A stretch of 64,000 nt of DNA from Pseudarthrobacter chlorophenolicus (lineage in GTDB: Bacteria > Actinomycetota > Actinomycetes > Actinomycetales > Micrococcaceae): positions 1 to 64,000 of the forward strand of contig NZ_JZTW01000004.1 of assembly GCF_000962805.1 (NCBI RefSeq). The letters run 5' to 3'. Shown piece after piece: positions 24,442 to 33,576 of this stretch; the first letter of the stretch is position 1, and every line of letters begins with the position of its first letter. Made by a program: the position numbers and the translations under genes. The notes under the pieces are model-generated. The model did not search any database. It was not told the origin of the DNA and was given only the letters and a program-made list of their open reading frames with translations.

Positions 24442-26985
24442 CTAGCGCTGGAAAGCCCCGAAACGCTCCGCTGCCAGTGCCACGGCACCCTCGCGGGCGG
24501 CGGACGCCTCGTCAGCTGTCAGGGTGCGGTCCGCGGCGCGGAACCGCAGGCCGAACGCCAGCGACTTCTTGCCGTCCTCGATGCCCTTGCCGGCGTACAC
24601 ATCGAACAGGGCGACGTCCTCCAGCAGTTCGCCGGCGCCTTCGCGGAGTGCGTCGAGCACGTCGTCTGCCGGAACCTCGGCCGGGACCACCAGCGCCACG
24701 TCCTGGGTCGCCACCGGGAACGTGGAGATGTGGCGGGCCACGATCACGTCCGGTGCGGCCTCGAACAGGGCGTCGGCGTTGAGCTCCAGCGCTACCGAGC
24801 GGGCGGGCATATCAGACGCTGCCAGCAGCTTGGGGTGCAGTTCGCCGGCGTAGCCCACGGTCTCCCCGGTCCGGAGCGACAACTTCGCGGCCCGGCCCGG
24901 GTGGAATGCCTGGTGGGTTCCCTGGCTGGCAACCAGGTCCACGCCGAGGACGTCGCCGGCAAGGCGGGCGATGTCCAGGGCATCCGCCCAGTCCCACACC
25001 CTGGGGGCGTGCGCTGCAGCCGCCGGGGAGTCGTGCCCGGTCAGGACCGCGGCGACGTGGAACGGCTGGTCCGGGACGCCGTCGTACAGCGCGTCCAGCA
25101 CCTCATCGGCGGGCTTGGCGCCCAGCGGCGGGATCGACTCGGTTCCCATGGTCTCGCCGGGCAGGAACACCTGGCCGGATTCGAAGATGGCGAGGTCGCG
25201 GAAGCCGCGGGAGTGGTTGCGCTTGGCCACCTCGATCAGTCCCGGAAGGATGGACGTGCGCAGGAACCCCTGCTCTTCGCTGATCGGGTTGGCCAGCTTG
25301 AGTGCGGGGCGGTCGCCGCCTTGTTCGGCCACGCCGAACGTGTCATTGGCCGCCTTCGAGACGAAGGGGTAGGACAGGACTTCGGTCAGCCCGGCGTCTG
25401 CCAGCGACTGGATGAGCCGGCGGCGCTGCTGCTGGACGCGCGTCAGGCCACGTCCGGGAGGGGCAACCGGCAGCGTGGCGGGGATCTTGTCGTAGCCCAC
25501 CAGCCGGGCGATTTCCTCGGTCAGGTCTTCCTTGGTCTCCAGGTCGTGCCGCCAGCTGGGCGCCGTGACCGTCCAGCCGCCGTCGACCTTGTCTACCGCT
25601 GCACCGAGGTCCGCCAGCGACGTCACGATCTGCTCTTCGGTGAAGTCGATGCCGATGCGTGCGGCCGCGAAGCCTGCCGGCAGGTCAATGGTGACAGTTT
25701 CCGGGGCGGTTCCGACGTCGGTGCCCGCCTCGTCCGCGGTGCCGCCGGCCAGTTCCACGAGGAGGTCCACGACCCGCTGCGCGGCGATGCCGGCCACGTG
25801 CCAGTCGACGCCGCGTTCGAAGCGCTTGGACGCTTCGGACGGCAGCTTGTGCCGGCGCCGGGAACGGCCGATGGATACGTCATCGAAGTGGGCCGCTTCG
25901 ACCAGGATGTTCGACGTCGTGCCGCCCACCTCGGTAGCCGCGCCGCCCATGACGCCTGCGATGCCGATGGCACCGGAGTCGTCGGTGATGAGCAGGTCCT
26001 CGGGATCGAGGGTGCGTTCCTTGTCATCGAGGGTGGTGATCTTCTCGCCTGCGGCTGCACGGCGCACCACGATGTCGCCGGAGAGCTTGTCCAGGTCGTA
26101 GCAGTGCGTGGGCTGGCCCAGTTCGAGCATCACGTAGTTGGAGATGTCCACCGGCAGGGATATGGAGCGGATGCCGGCGAGGCGCAGGCGGGAAGCCATC
26201 CATGGCGGGGTGGGCCGGCTGGGGTCCACGCCGCGGACGGTGCGCGCCACGAAGCGGTCGCAGCCGGGCTTGCCGTAGATGGGGGTGTCGTCGTTGAGCT
26301 TGACGCCGTAGCCGCCGGACAGCACCTCAGGGGCCTGTACCTTGCTGGCAGGGTCCGTGAAGGTGGTTCCCGTGGCGTGCGCGTACTCGCGGGCCGCGCC
26401 ACGGATGGAGAAGGCGTAGCCGCGGTCCGGGGTGACGTTGATTTCGGCCGCCTGGTCGTAGAGGCCCAGCAGTTCCATCGCGTCCGTGCCGATTTCAGGA
26501 TCAAGGCCGATGCGGGAGAGGACCAGGATGCCGTCGTGGTCTTCTCCGATGCCAAGCTCACGGACGGAGGCGATCATGCCCGCGGAGAGGTGTCCGTAGG
26601 TCTTGCGGGCGGAGATGCGGAAATCGCCCGGCAGCACGGCGCCCGGCAGGGTGACCACTACCTTGTCGCCTTCCACGAAGTTGTGGGCGCCGCAGATGAT
26701 GCCCTGGACGCCGGAAGGATCGATGCCCTCGCCGGTGAGGGTCTGTTCCGCGCCTTCGGGGACAACGCGGACCTGGCACCAGTTGATGGTCTTGCCGTTG
26801 GTCTGCGGTTCCTTGACCAGGCTCAGGACCTGGCCCACCACAACCGGCCCCTGCAGGGCATCGGTGGGACGGTGGACGTCCTCTTCCTCGAAGCCGACCT
26901 TAACCAGCTCTTCCATGACATCTTCGGCCGTGGCGCCGGCCGGTACTTCTGCGAATTCACGCAGCCAGGAAAGTGGGATACGCAC
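24442..26985 (-). CDS. pheT: Phenylalanyl-tRNA synthetase beta subunit
   Basis: 847 residues, normal length. It starts MRIPLSWLREFAEVPA, then an EMAP/Arc1p-like tRNA-binding fold (about 40-150, GAHNFVEGDKVVV), the B3/B4 editing domain, the B5 domain and the C-terminal anticodon-binding FDX domain. It forms an alpha2-beta2 enzyme with PheS that charges tRNA-Phe. It begins 2 nt after the pheS stop. Confidence 0.97.
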   Translation of the reverse strand: MRIPLSWLREFAEVPAGATAEDVMEELVKVGFEEEDVHRPTDALQGPVVVGQVLSLVKEPQTNGKTINWCQVRVVPEGAEQTLTGEGIDPSGVQGIICGAHNFVEGDKVVVTLPGAVLPGDFRISARKTYGHLSAGMIASVRELGIGEDHDGILVLSRIGLDPEIGTDAMELLGLYDQAAEINVTPDRGYAFSIRGAAREYAHATGTTFTDPASKVQAPEVLSGGYGVKLNDDTPIYGKPGCDRFVARTVRGVDPSRPTPPWMASRLRLAGIRSISLPVDISNYVMLELGQPTHCYDLDKLSGDIVVRRAAAGEKITTLDDKERTLDPEDLLITDDSGAIGIAGVMGGAATEVGGTTSNILVEAAHFDDVSIGRSRRRHKLPSEASKRFERGVDWHVAGIAAQRVVDLLVELAGGTADEAGTDVGTAPETVTIDLPAGFAAARIGIDFTEEQIVTSLADLGAAVDKVDGGWTVTAPSWRHDLETKEDLTEEIARLVGYDKIPATLPVAPPGRGLTRVQQQRRRLIQSLADAGLTEVLSYPFVSKAANDTFGVAEQGGDRPALKLANPISEEQGFLRTSILPGLIEVAKRNHSRGFRDLAIFESGQVFLPGETMGTESIPPLGAKPADEVLDALYDGVPDQPFHVAAVLTGHDSPAAAAHAPRVWDWADALDIARLAGDVLGVDLVASQGTHQAFHPGRAAKLSLRTGETVGYAGELHPKLLAASDMPARSVALELNADALFEAAPDVIVARHISTFPVATQDVALVVPAEVPADDVLDALREGAGELLEDVALFDVYAGKGIEDGKKSLAFGLRFRAADRTLTADEASAAREGAVALAAERFGAFQR

Positions 26986-26987
26986 TG

Positions 26988-28049
26988 TTAGATCTCCATC
27001 CCGAAGTGCTCGCTGAAACGTACGTCGCCTTCGATCATGTCGCGCATGTCGCTGACTTCGTTGCGGAACATGAGGGCACGCTCAATGCCCATGCCGAAGG
27101 CAAAACCTGAATAGACATCCGGGTCGATGCCGGCCGCGCGGAGGACGTTGGGGTTGACCATGCCGCAGCCGCCCCACTCGATCCAGCGCGGACCGCCCTT
27201 GGCGCCCGGGTGGAAGATGTCCAACTCCGCGGACGGCTCGGTGAACGGGAAGTAGTTGGGCCGCAGCCGGACCTTCGCCTCGTCACCGAACATCTGCCGG
27301 GTGAAGTGCTCCAGGGTGCCGAGCAGGTCCGCCATGGACAGGCCCTTGTCGATGGCCAGGCCCTCGAACTGGTGGAATACCGGCGTGTGCGTGGCGTCGA
27401 GTTCATCGGTGCGGAACACCTTGCCCGGGCACAGGACGTAGATAGGCAGGTCCCGTTCCAGCATGGAGCGGACCTGGACCGGGGACGTGTGCGTGCGCAT
27501 GAGGAGGTGTGCCTCGGGCGGCTCCACGAAGAACGTGTCCTGCATTTCCCGTGCGGGGTGGTCCGGCTTGAAGTTCAGGGCGTCGAAGTTGAACCACTCC
27601 GATTCAACTTCCGGGCCTTCGGCGATTTCCCAGCCCATGCCGACGAAGATGTCCGCAACGCGGTCCTGCAGGGTGGACAGCGGGTGCCGGGCACCGGCAC
27701 GACGGCGGCGGGGCGCGGCGGTGACGTCCACGGTCTCTTCGAGGAGGATCCGTGCGTCGTTTTCGGCTTCCAGCACCGCGGTACGGTCGGCGAGCGCATT
27801 GTTGACCCGGCCGCGGGACGCGCCCATCAGCTTCCCGGCGAGCGCTTTCTGGTCCTTGGGGAGCCTGCCGATTTCACGGTTGGCCAGGCTGAGCGGGGAC
27901 TTCTCCCCCGTATGTGCCAGCCTCACCGCCTTCAGCTCGTCAAGGGTGGCCGCACCGGCGATGGCGGTGACGGCCTGGTCTACAGCGGCGTTGATGGCGG
28001 ATTCATCCGTGGGGTTCGGGATGGCATCGCCCGGCAAAGTTTCAGTCAT
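26988..28049 (-). CDS. pheS: Phenylalanyl-tRNA synthetase alpha subunit
   Basis: 353 residues. An N-terminal coiled coil is followed by the class II catalytic core: motif 1 around HPLSTLQDRVADIFVGMG, the phenylalanine site ending in FTEPSAELDIFHPG, and motif 3 near GFAFGMGIERALM. It forms the catalytic subunit with PheT. The start is ATG at 28049. The 200-nt leader has a GC-rich hairpin but no Phe-rich leader peptide and no T-box. Confidence 0.97.
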   Translation of the reverse strand: MTETLPGDAIPNPTDESAINAAVDQAVTAIAGAATLDELKAVRLAHTGEKSPLSLANREIGRLPKDQKALAGKLMGASRGRVNNALADRTAVLEAENDARILLEETVDVTAAPRRRRAGARHPLSTLQDRVADIFVGMGWEIAEGPEVESEWFNFDALNFKPDHPAREMQDTFFVEPPEAHLLMRTHTSPVQVRSMLERDLPIYVLCPGKVFRTDELDATHTPVFHQFEGLAIDKGLSMADLLGTLEHFTRQMFGDEAKVRLRPNYFPFTEPSAELDIFHPGAKGGPRWIEWGGCGMVNPNVLRAAGIDPDVYSGFAFGMGIERALMFRNEVSDMRDMIEGDVRFSEHFGMEI

Positions 28050-28188
28050 CTACTGTTCTTAGCTTCGAGTTCGTTGGCTGCCGGCGAACAGGGCAGCCTG
28101 CACGGTTTCCCGGCGGCGCGTCCGTCACTGGCAGGTCATGGATGAACGCCCGTGGATTCAGTTCAGTAATCCCGTGCATTCAATGACC

Positions 28189-28226
28189 AGGGCAGGGCCA
28201 GCCGGAAAACCGGCAGCCACTGCCCT
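28189..28226 (-). other. Hairpin in the pheST upstream region
   Basis: AGGGCAG (28189-28195) pairs with CTGCCCT (28220-28226) around an inner GCCGG-AAAA-CCGGC stem. It lies between the divergent starts of pheS and the HExxH gene. There is no T run, so it is not a standard terminator. It could be a leader structure of pheST. Function unknown. Confidence 0.5.
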
Positions 28227-28261
28227 CCAGTCTAGTAGAACGCTCCGGCTACCATGGCCTC

Positions 28262-28777
28262 ATGACATTGCGGCAGCGCCCCGGGCGCAAGCAGTACCTG
28301 CGCCTGCAACACTTACGCCACGTCCTCCTTCGCCGCTGCCGCCGGCGCCGGCGCTCCCTGACGGCCGGCCAACGGGTCAGGCAGGCCGCCAACCTGGCCA
28401 ACGGCAGCACTCTGCTGGGCCTGGCCGTGGCCCGCGCTGCCCGCACCCGCCTGCATCGCGGTCCGCGCGGGCTGTTCCTGGCCGCTGGTTATGGATGGCC
28501 GTTGCCGGTTGCCGGGGCATTCACCCTGGGCAACGTGGTGCTGTCCCGCTGCTCTGCGGAGGCCTTGCTGGACCGGCCGGAACTGTTGGGGCACGAGGAG
28601 AAGCACTGCTCCCAATACGCCTGGTGCCTGGGCCTTCCCTTCATCCCGCTGTACCTGCTGGCCGCGGGATGGTCGACGCTGCGGACCGGTAATCCGGGGA
28701 CGGGTAACGTCTTCGAGCGGCAGGCGGGCCTGCTGGCGGGTGGCTATCCGGCGCAGGGCAAGCGGGCCTGGGCATGA
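28262..28777 (+). CDS. Small conserved protein with an HExxH motif (putative zinc peptidase-like)
   Basis: 171 residues. The N terminus (1-40) is very basic (RRCRRRRR). Two weakly hydrophobic stretches follow. Residues around 110-115 read GHEEKHCSQY, an HExxHxxQ zinc-site pattern, and about 40 residues later NVFERQA could give a third ligand Glu. LPFIPLYLLAAGWS between them looks like a membrane helix. I know no function for this family, and activity is not shown by the motif alone. TACCAT ends 6 nt before the ATG, so the mRNA may be leaderless. The stop overlaps the SIMPL gene start (ATGA), so the two form an operon. Confidence 0.75.
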   Translation: MTLRQRPGRKQYLRLQHLRHVLLRRCRRRRRSLTAGQRVRQAANLANGSTLLGLAVARAARTRLHRGPRGLFLAAGYGWPLPVAGAFTLGNVVLSRCSAEALLDRPELLGHEEKHCSQYAWCLGLPFIPLYLLAAGWSTLRTGNPGTGNVFERQAGLLAGGYPAQGKRAWA

Positions 28778-29439
28778 CGCCGGCGGACACTCCGGTACCC
28801 GTGCACGAGGGCAGCGTTTCCGTCACCGGGTCTGGCTGGGCGGATGCTGCCCCGGACGTGGCGGTTGTTTCCATTGGAGTTGAATGCCGCCGCGAGTCTG
28901 TTGAGGCTGCCTACTCTGCTGCAGGGAGCGCACTGGCTGCCGTCACGGCAGCTTTCCGCGGTCACGGCGTTGCCGCTGCGGACCTGCGGACGGCCGGTCT
29001 GAACGTCAGGGCAGACCTCGTATGGCGCGAGGGCGAAGGCCAGCGGGTGGCGGGGTATGTCGCTGCCAGCACCCTTGCTGTGCAGTTGCGGGATGTTGCG
29101 GCGGCTTCGCGGATGATTTCCGACGCCACGGCGGCTGGCGGCAACGATGTCCGGCTGAACGGCCTGACCTTCTCAATTTCGGATCCTTCAGCGGTGAAAG
29201 AGCGTGCCCGCGCAGCAGCGTGGGAGGACGCCAGGGCCGCTGCCTCGCAGTACGCCGCCCTTGCCTCTGCCACGCTGGGCAGCGTCCTGTCAGTGGCCGA
29301 GGTCCCTGCGGCTCAGGGCCCCGTCCCCGTGGCGGGGATCCAACGCATGGCTGCCGCGGAAAGCGTGTCCGTGGAGCCGGGGGAAAGCCGGGTGGACGCG
29401 GCCGTCACCGTGGTGTGGGAGCTTAAGGCCGGACACTAG
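28774..29439 (+). CDS. SIMPL domain-containing protein (DUF541)
   Basis: 221 residues spanning one SIMPL/DUF541 domain. VSVTGSGWADAAPDVAVVSIGVE at the N terminus and the LRTAGLNVRADLVW and GYVAASTLAVQL strands are typical. Family members are periplasmic or surface proteins of uncertain function (Omp28, SIMPL), some linked to oxidative stress. No signal peptide is seen here, so it may be cytoplasmic. It is translationally coupled (4-nt overlap) to the HExxH gene. Confidence 0.85.
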   Translation: MTPADTPVPVHEGSVSVTGSGWADAAPDVAVVSIGVECRRESVEAAYSAAGSALAAVTAAFRGHGVAAADLRTAGLNVRADLVWREGEGQRVAGYVAASTLAVQLRDVAAASRMISDATAAGGNDVRLNGLTFSISDPSAVKERARAAAWEDARAAASQYAALASATLGSVLSVAEVPAAQGPVPVAGIQRMAAAESVSVEPGESRVDAAVTVVWELKAGH

Positions 29440-29453
29440 CGGGCTGCGCTGCC

Positions 29454-29483
29454 TTGACATTCATTCGAACATGTCTTCGAATA
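29454..29483 (+). promoter_or_regulatory. SOS (LexA) box over the promoter of the radical SAM gene
   Basis: TCGAACATGTCTTCGA (29465-29480) differs by one base from the consensus TCGAAC-N4-GTTCGA. It sits between TTGACA (29454-29459) and the -10 position (about 29478-29483), where LexA would block RNA polymerase. The start codon at 29489 lies about where transcription should begin, so the mRNA is leaderless. Confidence 0.85.
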
Positions 29484-29488
29484 AATGC

Positions 29489-30595
29489 ATGAGATGGGAC
29501 GCGCAGGCACTGCTGCAGGCACCCGGGGACGGTTCCGCTGCCGCTCCCGCACTTCTTCCCCTTGCCGGCTTGGTCCGTTCCGTCACCACACCGGAGTTTG
29601 CGGGCATCACCTTTCACGAGGTCACCGCAAAATCCGTGCTGAACAGGGTGCCGGCCGGTTCAAAAATGCCGTTTGAGTGGACCGTGAATCCCTACCGCGG
29701 CTGCAGCCACGCCTGCGTTTACTGTTTTGCCCGCAAGAGCCACACCTATCTCGATTTTGACGCCGGCCTGGACTTCGACAGCCAGGTGGTGGTCAAGGTC
29801 AACGCGGCGGAGGTCCTGCGCAAGGAGTTGGCCAAGCCGTCCTGGACACGGCCGCAGGTTGCGCTGGGAACCAACACCGACCCCTACCAGCGTGCGGAGG
29901 GCAGGTACCGGCTGATGCCCGGCATCATTTCTGCGCTGGCTGATTCCGGCACTCCCCTGTCCATCCTGACCAAGGGAACGCTGCTGGCGCGGGACATTCC
30001 GTTGCTGAAGAGCGCCGCAGCACAAGTCCCTGTTGGCCTGGGCATATCACTGGCCATGACGGACGAGGCCCTCTCCGAGGCCATAGAACCGGGAACGCCG
30101 GGTCCGCGGGCACGGCTCAAGCTCGTGTCCAGGCTCCGGGAGGCGGGCCTTCCGTGCGGGGTCATGGCGATGCCCATCCTGCCGTGGCTTTCGGACAGCG
30201 ACGAAGCCCTGGACGCACTTTTCGCTTCGCTGGCCGCAGCCGGAGCCACCGGCGTCAGCGCGGGCGCCCTATACCTCAAACCCGGCACCCGGGAATGGTT
30301 CATGAAGTGGATTGCCGCAAACCACCCCGGGCTGGCAGGCCGCTACCGCCGCCTCTACGGGTCAGGCTCCTACGCGTCCAAGGAGTACAGGACCTGGCTG
30401 GCGGGCAAGGTGCGCTATTTCAAGGCACGGCACGGCTTTGCCTTCTCGTCCGGGTTCAGCCACCGGGACCTTGATCCCCGTGATGAGGAAGCCGTGTACC
30501 CTGCAGGCATCATCCCCGAAGCCCGGACGGTGCGCGGTGCAGCCGGTTCCGCCCCACACGGTGGTGCTGCGGGCACTCAGCAGGCCCTCTTCTAG
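29489..30595 (+). CDS. Rv2578c-family radical SAM protein (SOS-controlled)
   Basis: 368 residues. The radical SAM cluster is CSHACVYC in NPYRGCSHACVYCFARKSH, followed by the family's ALGTNTDPYQRAEGRYRLMPG. These features match the Rv2578c family (spore photoproduct lyase-like superfamily). The product probably uses SAM and a 4Fe-4S cluster; the substrate is not known. The start MRWDAQALLQ at ATG 29489 fits the family and the SOS-box promoter; the longer frame is a shadow of the SIMPL gene. The SOS box suggests a role after DNA damage. The stop is one base from the stop of the convergent Nudix gene. Confidence 0.92.
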   Translation: MRWDAQALLQAPGDGSAAAPALLPLAGLVRSVTTPEFAGITFHEVTAKSVLNRVPAGSKMPFEWTVNPYRGCSHACVYCFARKSHTYLDFDAGLDFDSQVVVKVNAAEVLRKELAKPSWTRPQVALGTNTDPYQRAEGRYRLMPGIISALADSGTPLSILTKGTLLARDIPLLKSAAAQVPVGLGISLAMTDEALSEAIEPGTPGPRARLKLVSRLREAGLPCGVMAMPILPWLSDSDEALDALFASLAAAGATGVSAGALYLKPGTREWFMKWIAANHPGLAGRYRRLYGSGSYASKEYRTWLAGKVRYFKARHGFAFSSGFSHRDLDPRDEEAVYPAGIIPEARTVRGAAGSAPHGGAAGTQQALF

Positions 30596-30596
30596 G

Positions 30597-31040
30597 TCAG
30601 CGCCCCGCGGCCGGAACGGCCAGGGCAGCGAGCAATGCACGGACAATCGGGAAGTCCGCCGGTATCCACGGCAACGCCAGGACGGCATCCGGGTCGTTGA
30701 GGGGCAGCCAGCGCAACTGATCATGGTCCTCCAGCGGACTGGGGTCGCCGGAGACAACCTCTGCGGACCAGACGCGCATCGCGGCCCGGTCGTTCAGCGG
30801 CCAGCCGCCGGGTCCGTCGGCCGGAAGCTCCGCCCCCAGGCGGACAACAACGCCCAGTTCCTCCAGCAGTTCCCGCCGGAGTGCGGCCTCGGGTTCCTCT
30901 CCGGGTTCAACCTTGCCACCGGGGAACTCCCAAAGGCCGGCCAGTTTTTCGGGGGCATTCCGCCTTGCCACGAGCAGCAGCGTCGGCTGGGCCAGCCGGT
31001 CCACCACGGCTCCGCCCACCACCTGTATCAGTTCAGTCAC
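30597..31040 (-). CDS. Nudix hydrolase (MutT-like (d)NTP pyrophosphohydrolase)
   Basis: 147 residues with a complete Nudix box: GGKVEPGEEPEAALRR then ELLEELGV. GLWEFPGGK before it and the short single-domain form resemble MutT, which removes oxidised dGTP (8-oxo-dGTP) from the nucleotide pool. Substrate is inference. It is convergent with the radical SAM gene with no terminator between them. Confidence 0.9.
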   Translation of the reverse strand: MTELIQVVGGAVVDRLAQPTLLLVARRNAPEKLAGLWEFPGGKVEPGEEPEAALRRELLEELGVVVRLGAELPADGPGGWPLNDRAAMRVWSAEVVSGDPSPLEDHDQLRWLPLNDPDAVLALPWIPADFPIVRALLAALAVPAAGR

Positions 31041-31208
31041 AGCTTCAGTCTATGGGGGACAATGGGAACACCGGCCGGGCTTCCCGGGGAATATCCGTCC
31101 CCGGGAGGCAGTTGACCAAATCCGGGCCCGTGGTTCATCCGGGCCGTGCAGCCCCACCGTCGTGGCATGTGTTTCGTCCATCAGCAATCCACTTCGGAAA
31201 GCAGGCTT

Positions 31209-32417
31209 ATGAGCAGCGCCACCCAAACGTCCACGGCGGGTCCCCTGACCTCCCGCAACCTGGCCCTGGCGATCCTTTCGCTGGCCATGGGCGGCGTCGG
31301 CATCGGGGTAACCGAGTTCACCATGATGGGCCTGCTGAAAGAGGTGGAACAAGGGCTGGGCATCAGCACGCCGGAAGCTGGCCACCTGATTTCCGCCTAC
31401 GCCCTGGGCGTGGTGGTGGGAGCACCGCTGCTGGCGGCCGTCGGCGCGCGGCTGCCGCGCAAGCAGCTCGCCCTGGGCCTGCTGTTGTTCTTCACTGTGG
31501 CAAACCTGACGTCGTTCGTGGCTCCCGACTACGGCACCATGCTGGTGTCGCGCTTCGCCGCCGGCCTTCCGCACGGCGCGTTCTTCGGTGTTGCCGCGGT
31601 TATCGCCGCGTCCCTCGTTCCGCCCACCCGCCGCGGCTGGGCGATTTCGATGGTGATGGCCGGCCTGAGCATCTCCAACGTAGTGGGCGTACCGTTCGCC
31701 ACCTGGCTGGGGCAGACGTACGGCTGGCGGCTGCTGTTCGTCCTGGTCGGTTTCATCGGGCTGCTGACCCTGGTGATGGTCTGGCGCTTTGTGCCCTTCC
31801 AGGCTGCCCACCCCGACGCGAGCATCAGGCGTGAGCTCGGCGCCTTGAAGCGGCTGCAGGTGTGGCTGGCCATCCTCATCGGTGTGGTGGGTTTTGGCGG
31901 CTTCTTTGCCACATACACCTACATCGCCCACACCATGACCATGGTGGCCGGGATCCCGTCGTCGATGATTCCCCTGGTGGTGGCCCTGTACGGCCTGGGC
32001 ATGGTGGCAGGCAACTTCGTGGGCGGGAGGCTCGCCGACAAATCGGTGATGGGAACGCTGTACAAAGTCCTGCCCGCCATTGCGGTGGCCCTGGTGGTTT
32101 ACGCCGTGGCAGTGCATTGGCCGTGGTCGGCACTGGTCATGGTGTTCGTGGTGGGCGCCTCCGGGTCCATGCTGATCCCCTCGCTGCAGACCCGGCTACT
32201 GGATGCTTCCCGGGACGCCCCATCGCTGGCGTCCTCGCTGAACCACGCGGCGCTCAATGTCGCCAACGCGTTGGGCGCTTTCCTTGGTGGCCTCGTGATC
32301 GCCCTCGGGTGGGGCTATGTGGCGCCCGCGCTGGTAGGTGCCGTCCTGGCCATCCTTGGCTTCGGCGTCGCCGTCCTCAGCGGCGTGTTGGAGCGCCGGA
32401 AGCCGCTGGCGGCCTGA
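31209..32417 (+). CDS. MFS transporter (DHA1 / AraJ-YdhP-like efflux family)
   Basis: 402 residues with 12 predicted membrane spans. AILSLAMGGVGIGVTEFTMMGLL is the start of the family (TEF motif) and RFAAGLPHGAFFGVAAV the motif C-like region of exporters. Likely a proton-driven efflux pump for sugars or drugs; the substrate is unknown. ATG at 31209 with GGAAAG upstream gives the normal length; the longer frame adds 21 non-membrane residues. It is convergent with the CDF gene. Confidence 0.9.
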   Translation: MSSATQTSTAGPLTSRNLALAILSLAMGGVGIGVTEFTMMGLLKEVEQGLGISTPEAGHLISAYALGVVVGAPLLAAVGARLPRKQLALGLLLFFTVANLTSFVAPDYGTMLVSRFAAGLPHGAFFGVAAVIAASLVPPTRRGWAISMVMAGLSISNVVGVPFATWLGQTYGWRLLFVLVGFIGLLTLVMVWRFVPFQAAHPDASIRRELGALKRLQVWLAILIGVVGFGGFFATYTYIAHTMTMVAGIPSSMIPLVVALYGLGMVAGNFVGGRLADKSVMGTLYKVLPAIAVALVVYAVAVHWPWSALVMVFVVGASGSMLIPSLQTRLLDASRDAPSLASSLNHAALNVANALGAFLGGLVIALGWGYVAPALVGAVLAILGFGVAVLSGVLERRKPLAA

Positions 32418-32455
32418 ACTTCCGCTGGGGCGCGGCGGCCGGCGGAGTTCTTTGG

Positions 32456-33385
32456 CTATCGGTCTTCCAGCGCGGACGTCCGCTGCAGGTCAGGCTCGAG
32501 ATAGATCACACGCGCTATGGGGACAGCGGTGCGGATCCTTGCCTCCGTGGCGTCGATCTCCGTGGCGATCTGCTCTCCCGTGGAGGACCTGCTGATGGCT
32601 ATCTTGGCCGCTACCAGGAGTTCTTCCGGCCCAAGGTGCAGCGTCTTGAGGTGGATCAGCCGGCCGCCGTCGGACTCGATGGCGGCCGTGATCTTTTCGA
32701 CGTCCCGCCGTGTGGCGGACTCCCCCACGAGCAGTGACTTGGTTTCCAACGCAAGCACAACGGCGATGGCAACAAGCAGCAGTCCGATCATGGCCGTTCC
32801 CGCGGCGTCCCACAGTCCGTTGCCGGTCAGGAGGGTCATGCCGACCCCGATCAGGGCGAACGCCAGGCCCAGCAGGGCGCCGAAATCCTCGAGCAGGATC
32901 ACCGGGAGCTCCGGCTGTTTGGCGCTGCGGACGAACTTCACCCAGGACTGGGAGCCGCGGGAGCGGTTCGATTCGCGGATCGCCGTCCGGAAGGAAAAGC
33001 CCTCGGCGAGGATGGCGCCCACCAGGACAGCCAGCGGAACCCACCAGAATTCCCCTTCGATTGCGTGCGGATCGCGGAGCTTCTCCCAGGCTTCGAAGAG
33101 GGCGAAAAGGCCACCGAGGCTGAACAGCACGATGGAGACGATGAAGGCGTAGATATAGCGCTCCCGTACGTACCCGAAGGGGTGCTGGGGACTGGCGGCC
33201 CGCTGCGACTTCTTGCCGCCCACCAGAAGCAGGAGCTGGTTTCCGGAATCAGCTACAGAGTGGATCGCCTCGGCGAGCATTGACGATGACCTGGTCAGGA
33301 AATAGGCGATGAACTTCAATGCGGCGATGGACAGGTTTGCGGCCAGCGCCGCAATGATCGCTTTGTTTCCGCCATGTGCAGCCAC
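32456..33385 (-). CDS. Cation diffusion facilitator (CDF) family transporter
   Basis: 309 residues. The CDF fold is seen in AEAIHSVADSGNQ (metal-site HxxxD) and the six membrane segments. HPFGYVRERYIYAF and the cytoplasmic C-terminal domain (from about 210) are typical. It exports divalent metal (zinc, iron, manganese or cobalt) in exchange for protons; the metal cannot be told. It starts with GTG at 33385. Confidence 0.9.
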   Translation of the reverse strand: MAAHGGNKAIIAALAANLSIAALKFIAYFLTRSSSMLAEAIHSVADSGNQLLLLVGGKKSQRAASPQHPFGYVRERYIYAFIVSIVLFSLGGLFALFEAWEKLRDPHAIEGEFWWVPLAVLVGAILAEGFSFRTAIRESNRSRGSQSWVKFVRSAKQPELPVILLEDFGALLGLAFALIGVGMTLLTGNGLWDAAGTAMIGLLLVAIAVVLALETKSLLVGESATRRDVEKITAAIESDGGRLIHLKTLHLGPEELLVAAKIAISRSSTGEQIATEIDATEARIRTAVPIARVIYLEPDLQRTSALEDR

Positions 33386-33576
33386 GGTGGCCCCTCCAGG
33401 TTCGGGATTGTCGCATCACCGGTCCGGCTTCGTTTCCGGCCATGCATACCGTACCCACGGTGCGCCCCCGTATGCAGCAGGCGCAAGGCCCGCCCCCTGC
33501 TGACTTTGCGGGCCCGTTATGTTAGCTTGAGCCTCATCGGGACCATCACGTTCCCGTGAATATATGAGGAGGAAAC

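Noticed and set aside
24442-28261. T-box or Phe leader peptide for pheST
   Set aside because: No T-box core (TGGxACCGCG-like) and no Phe-rich leader frame; only one hairpin without a T run.
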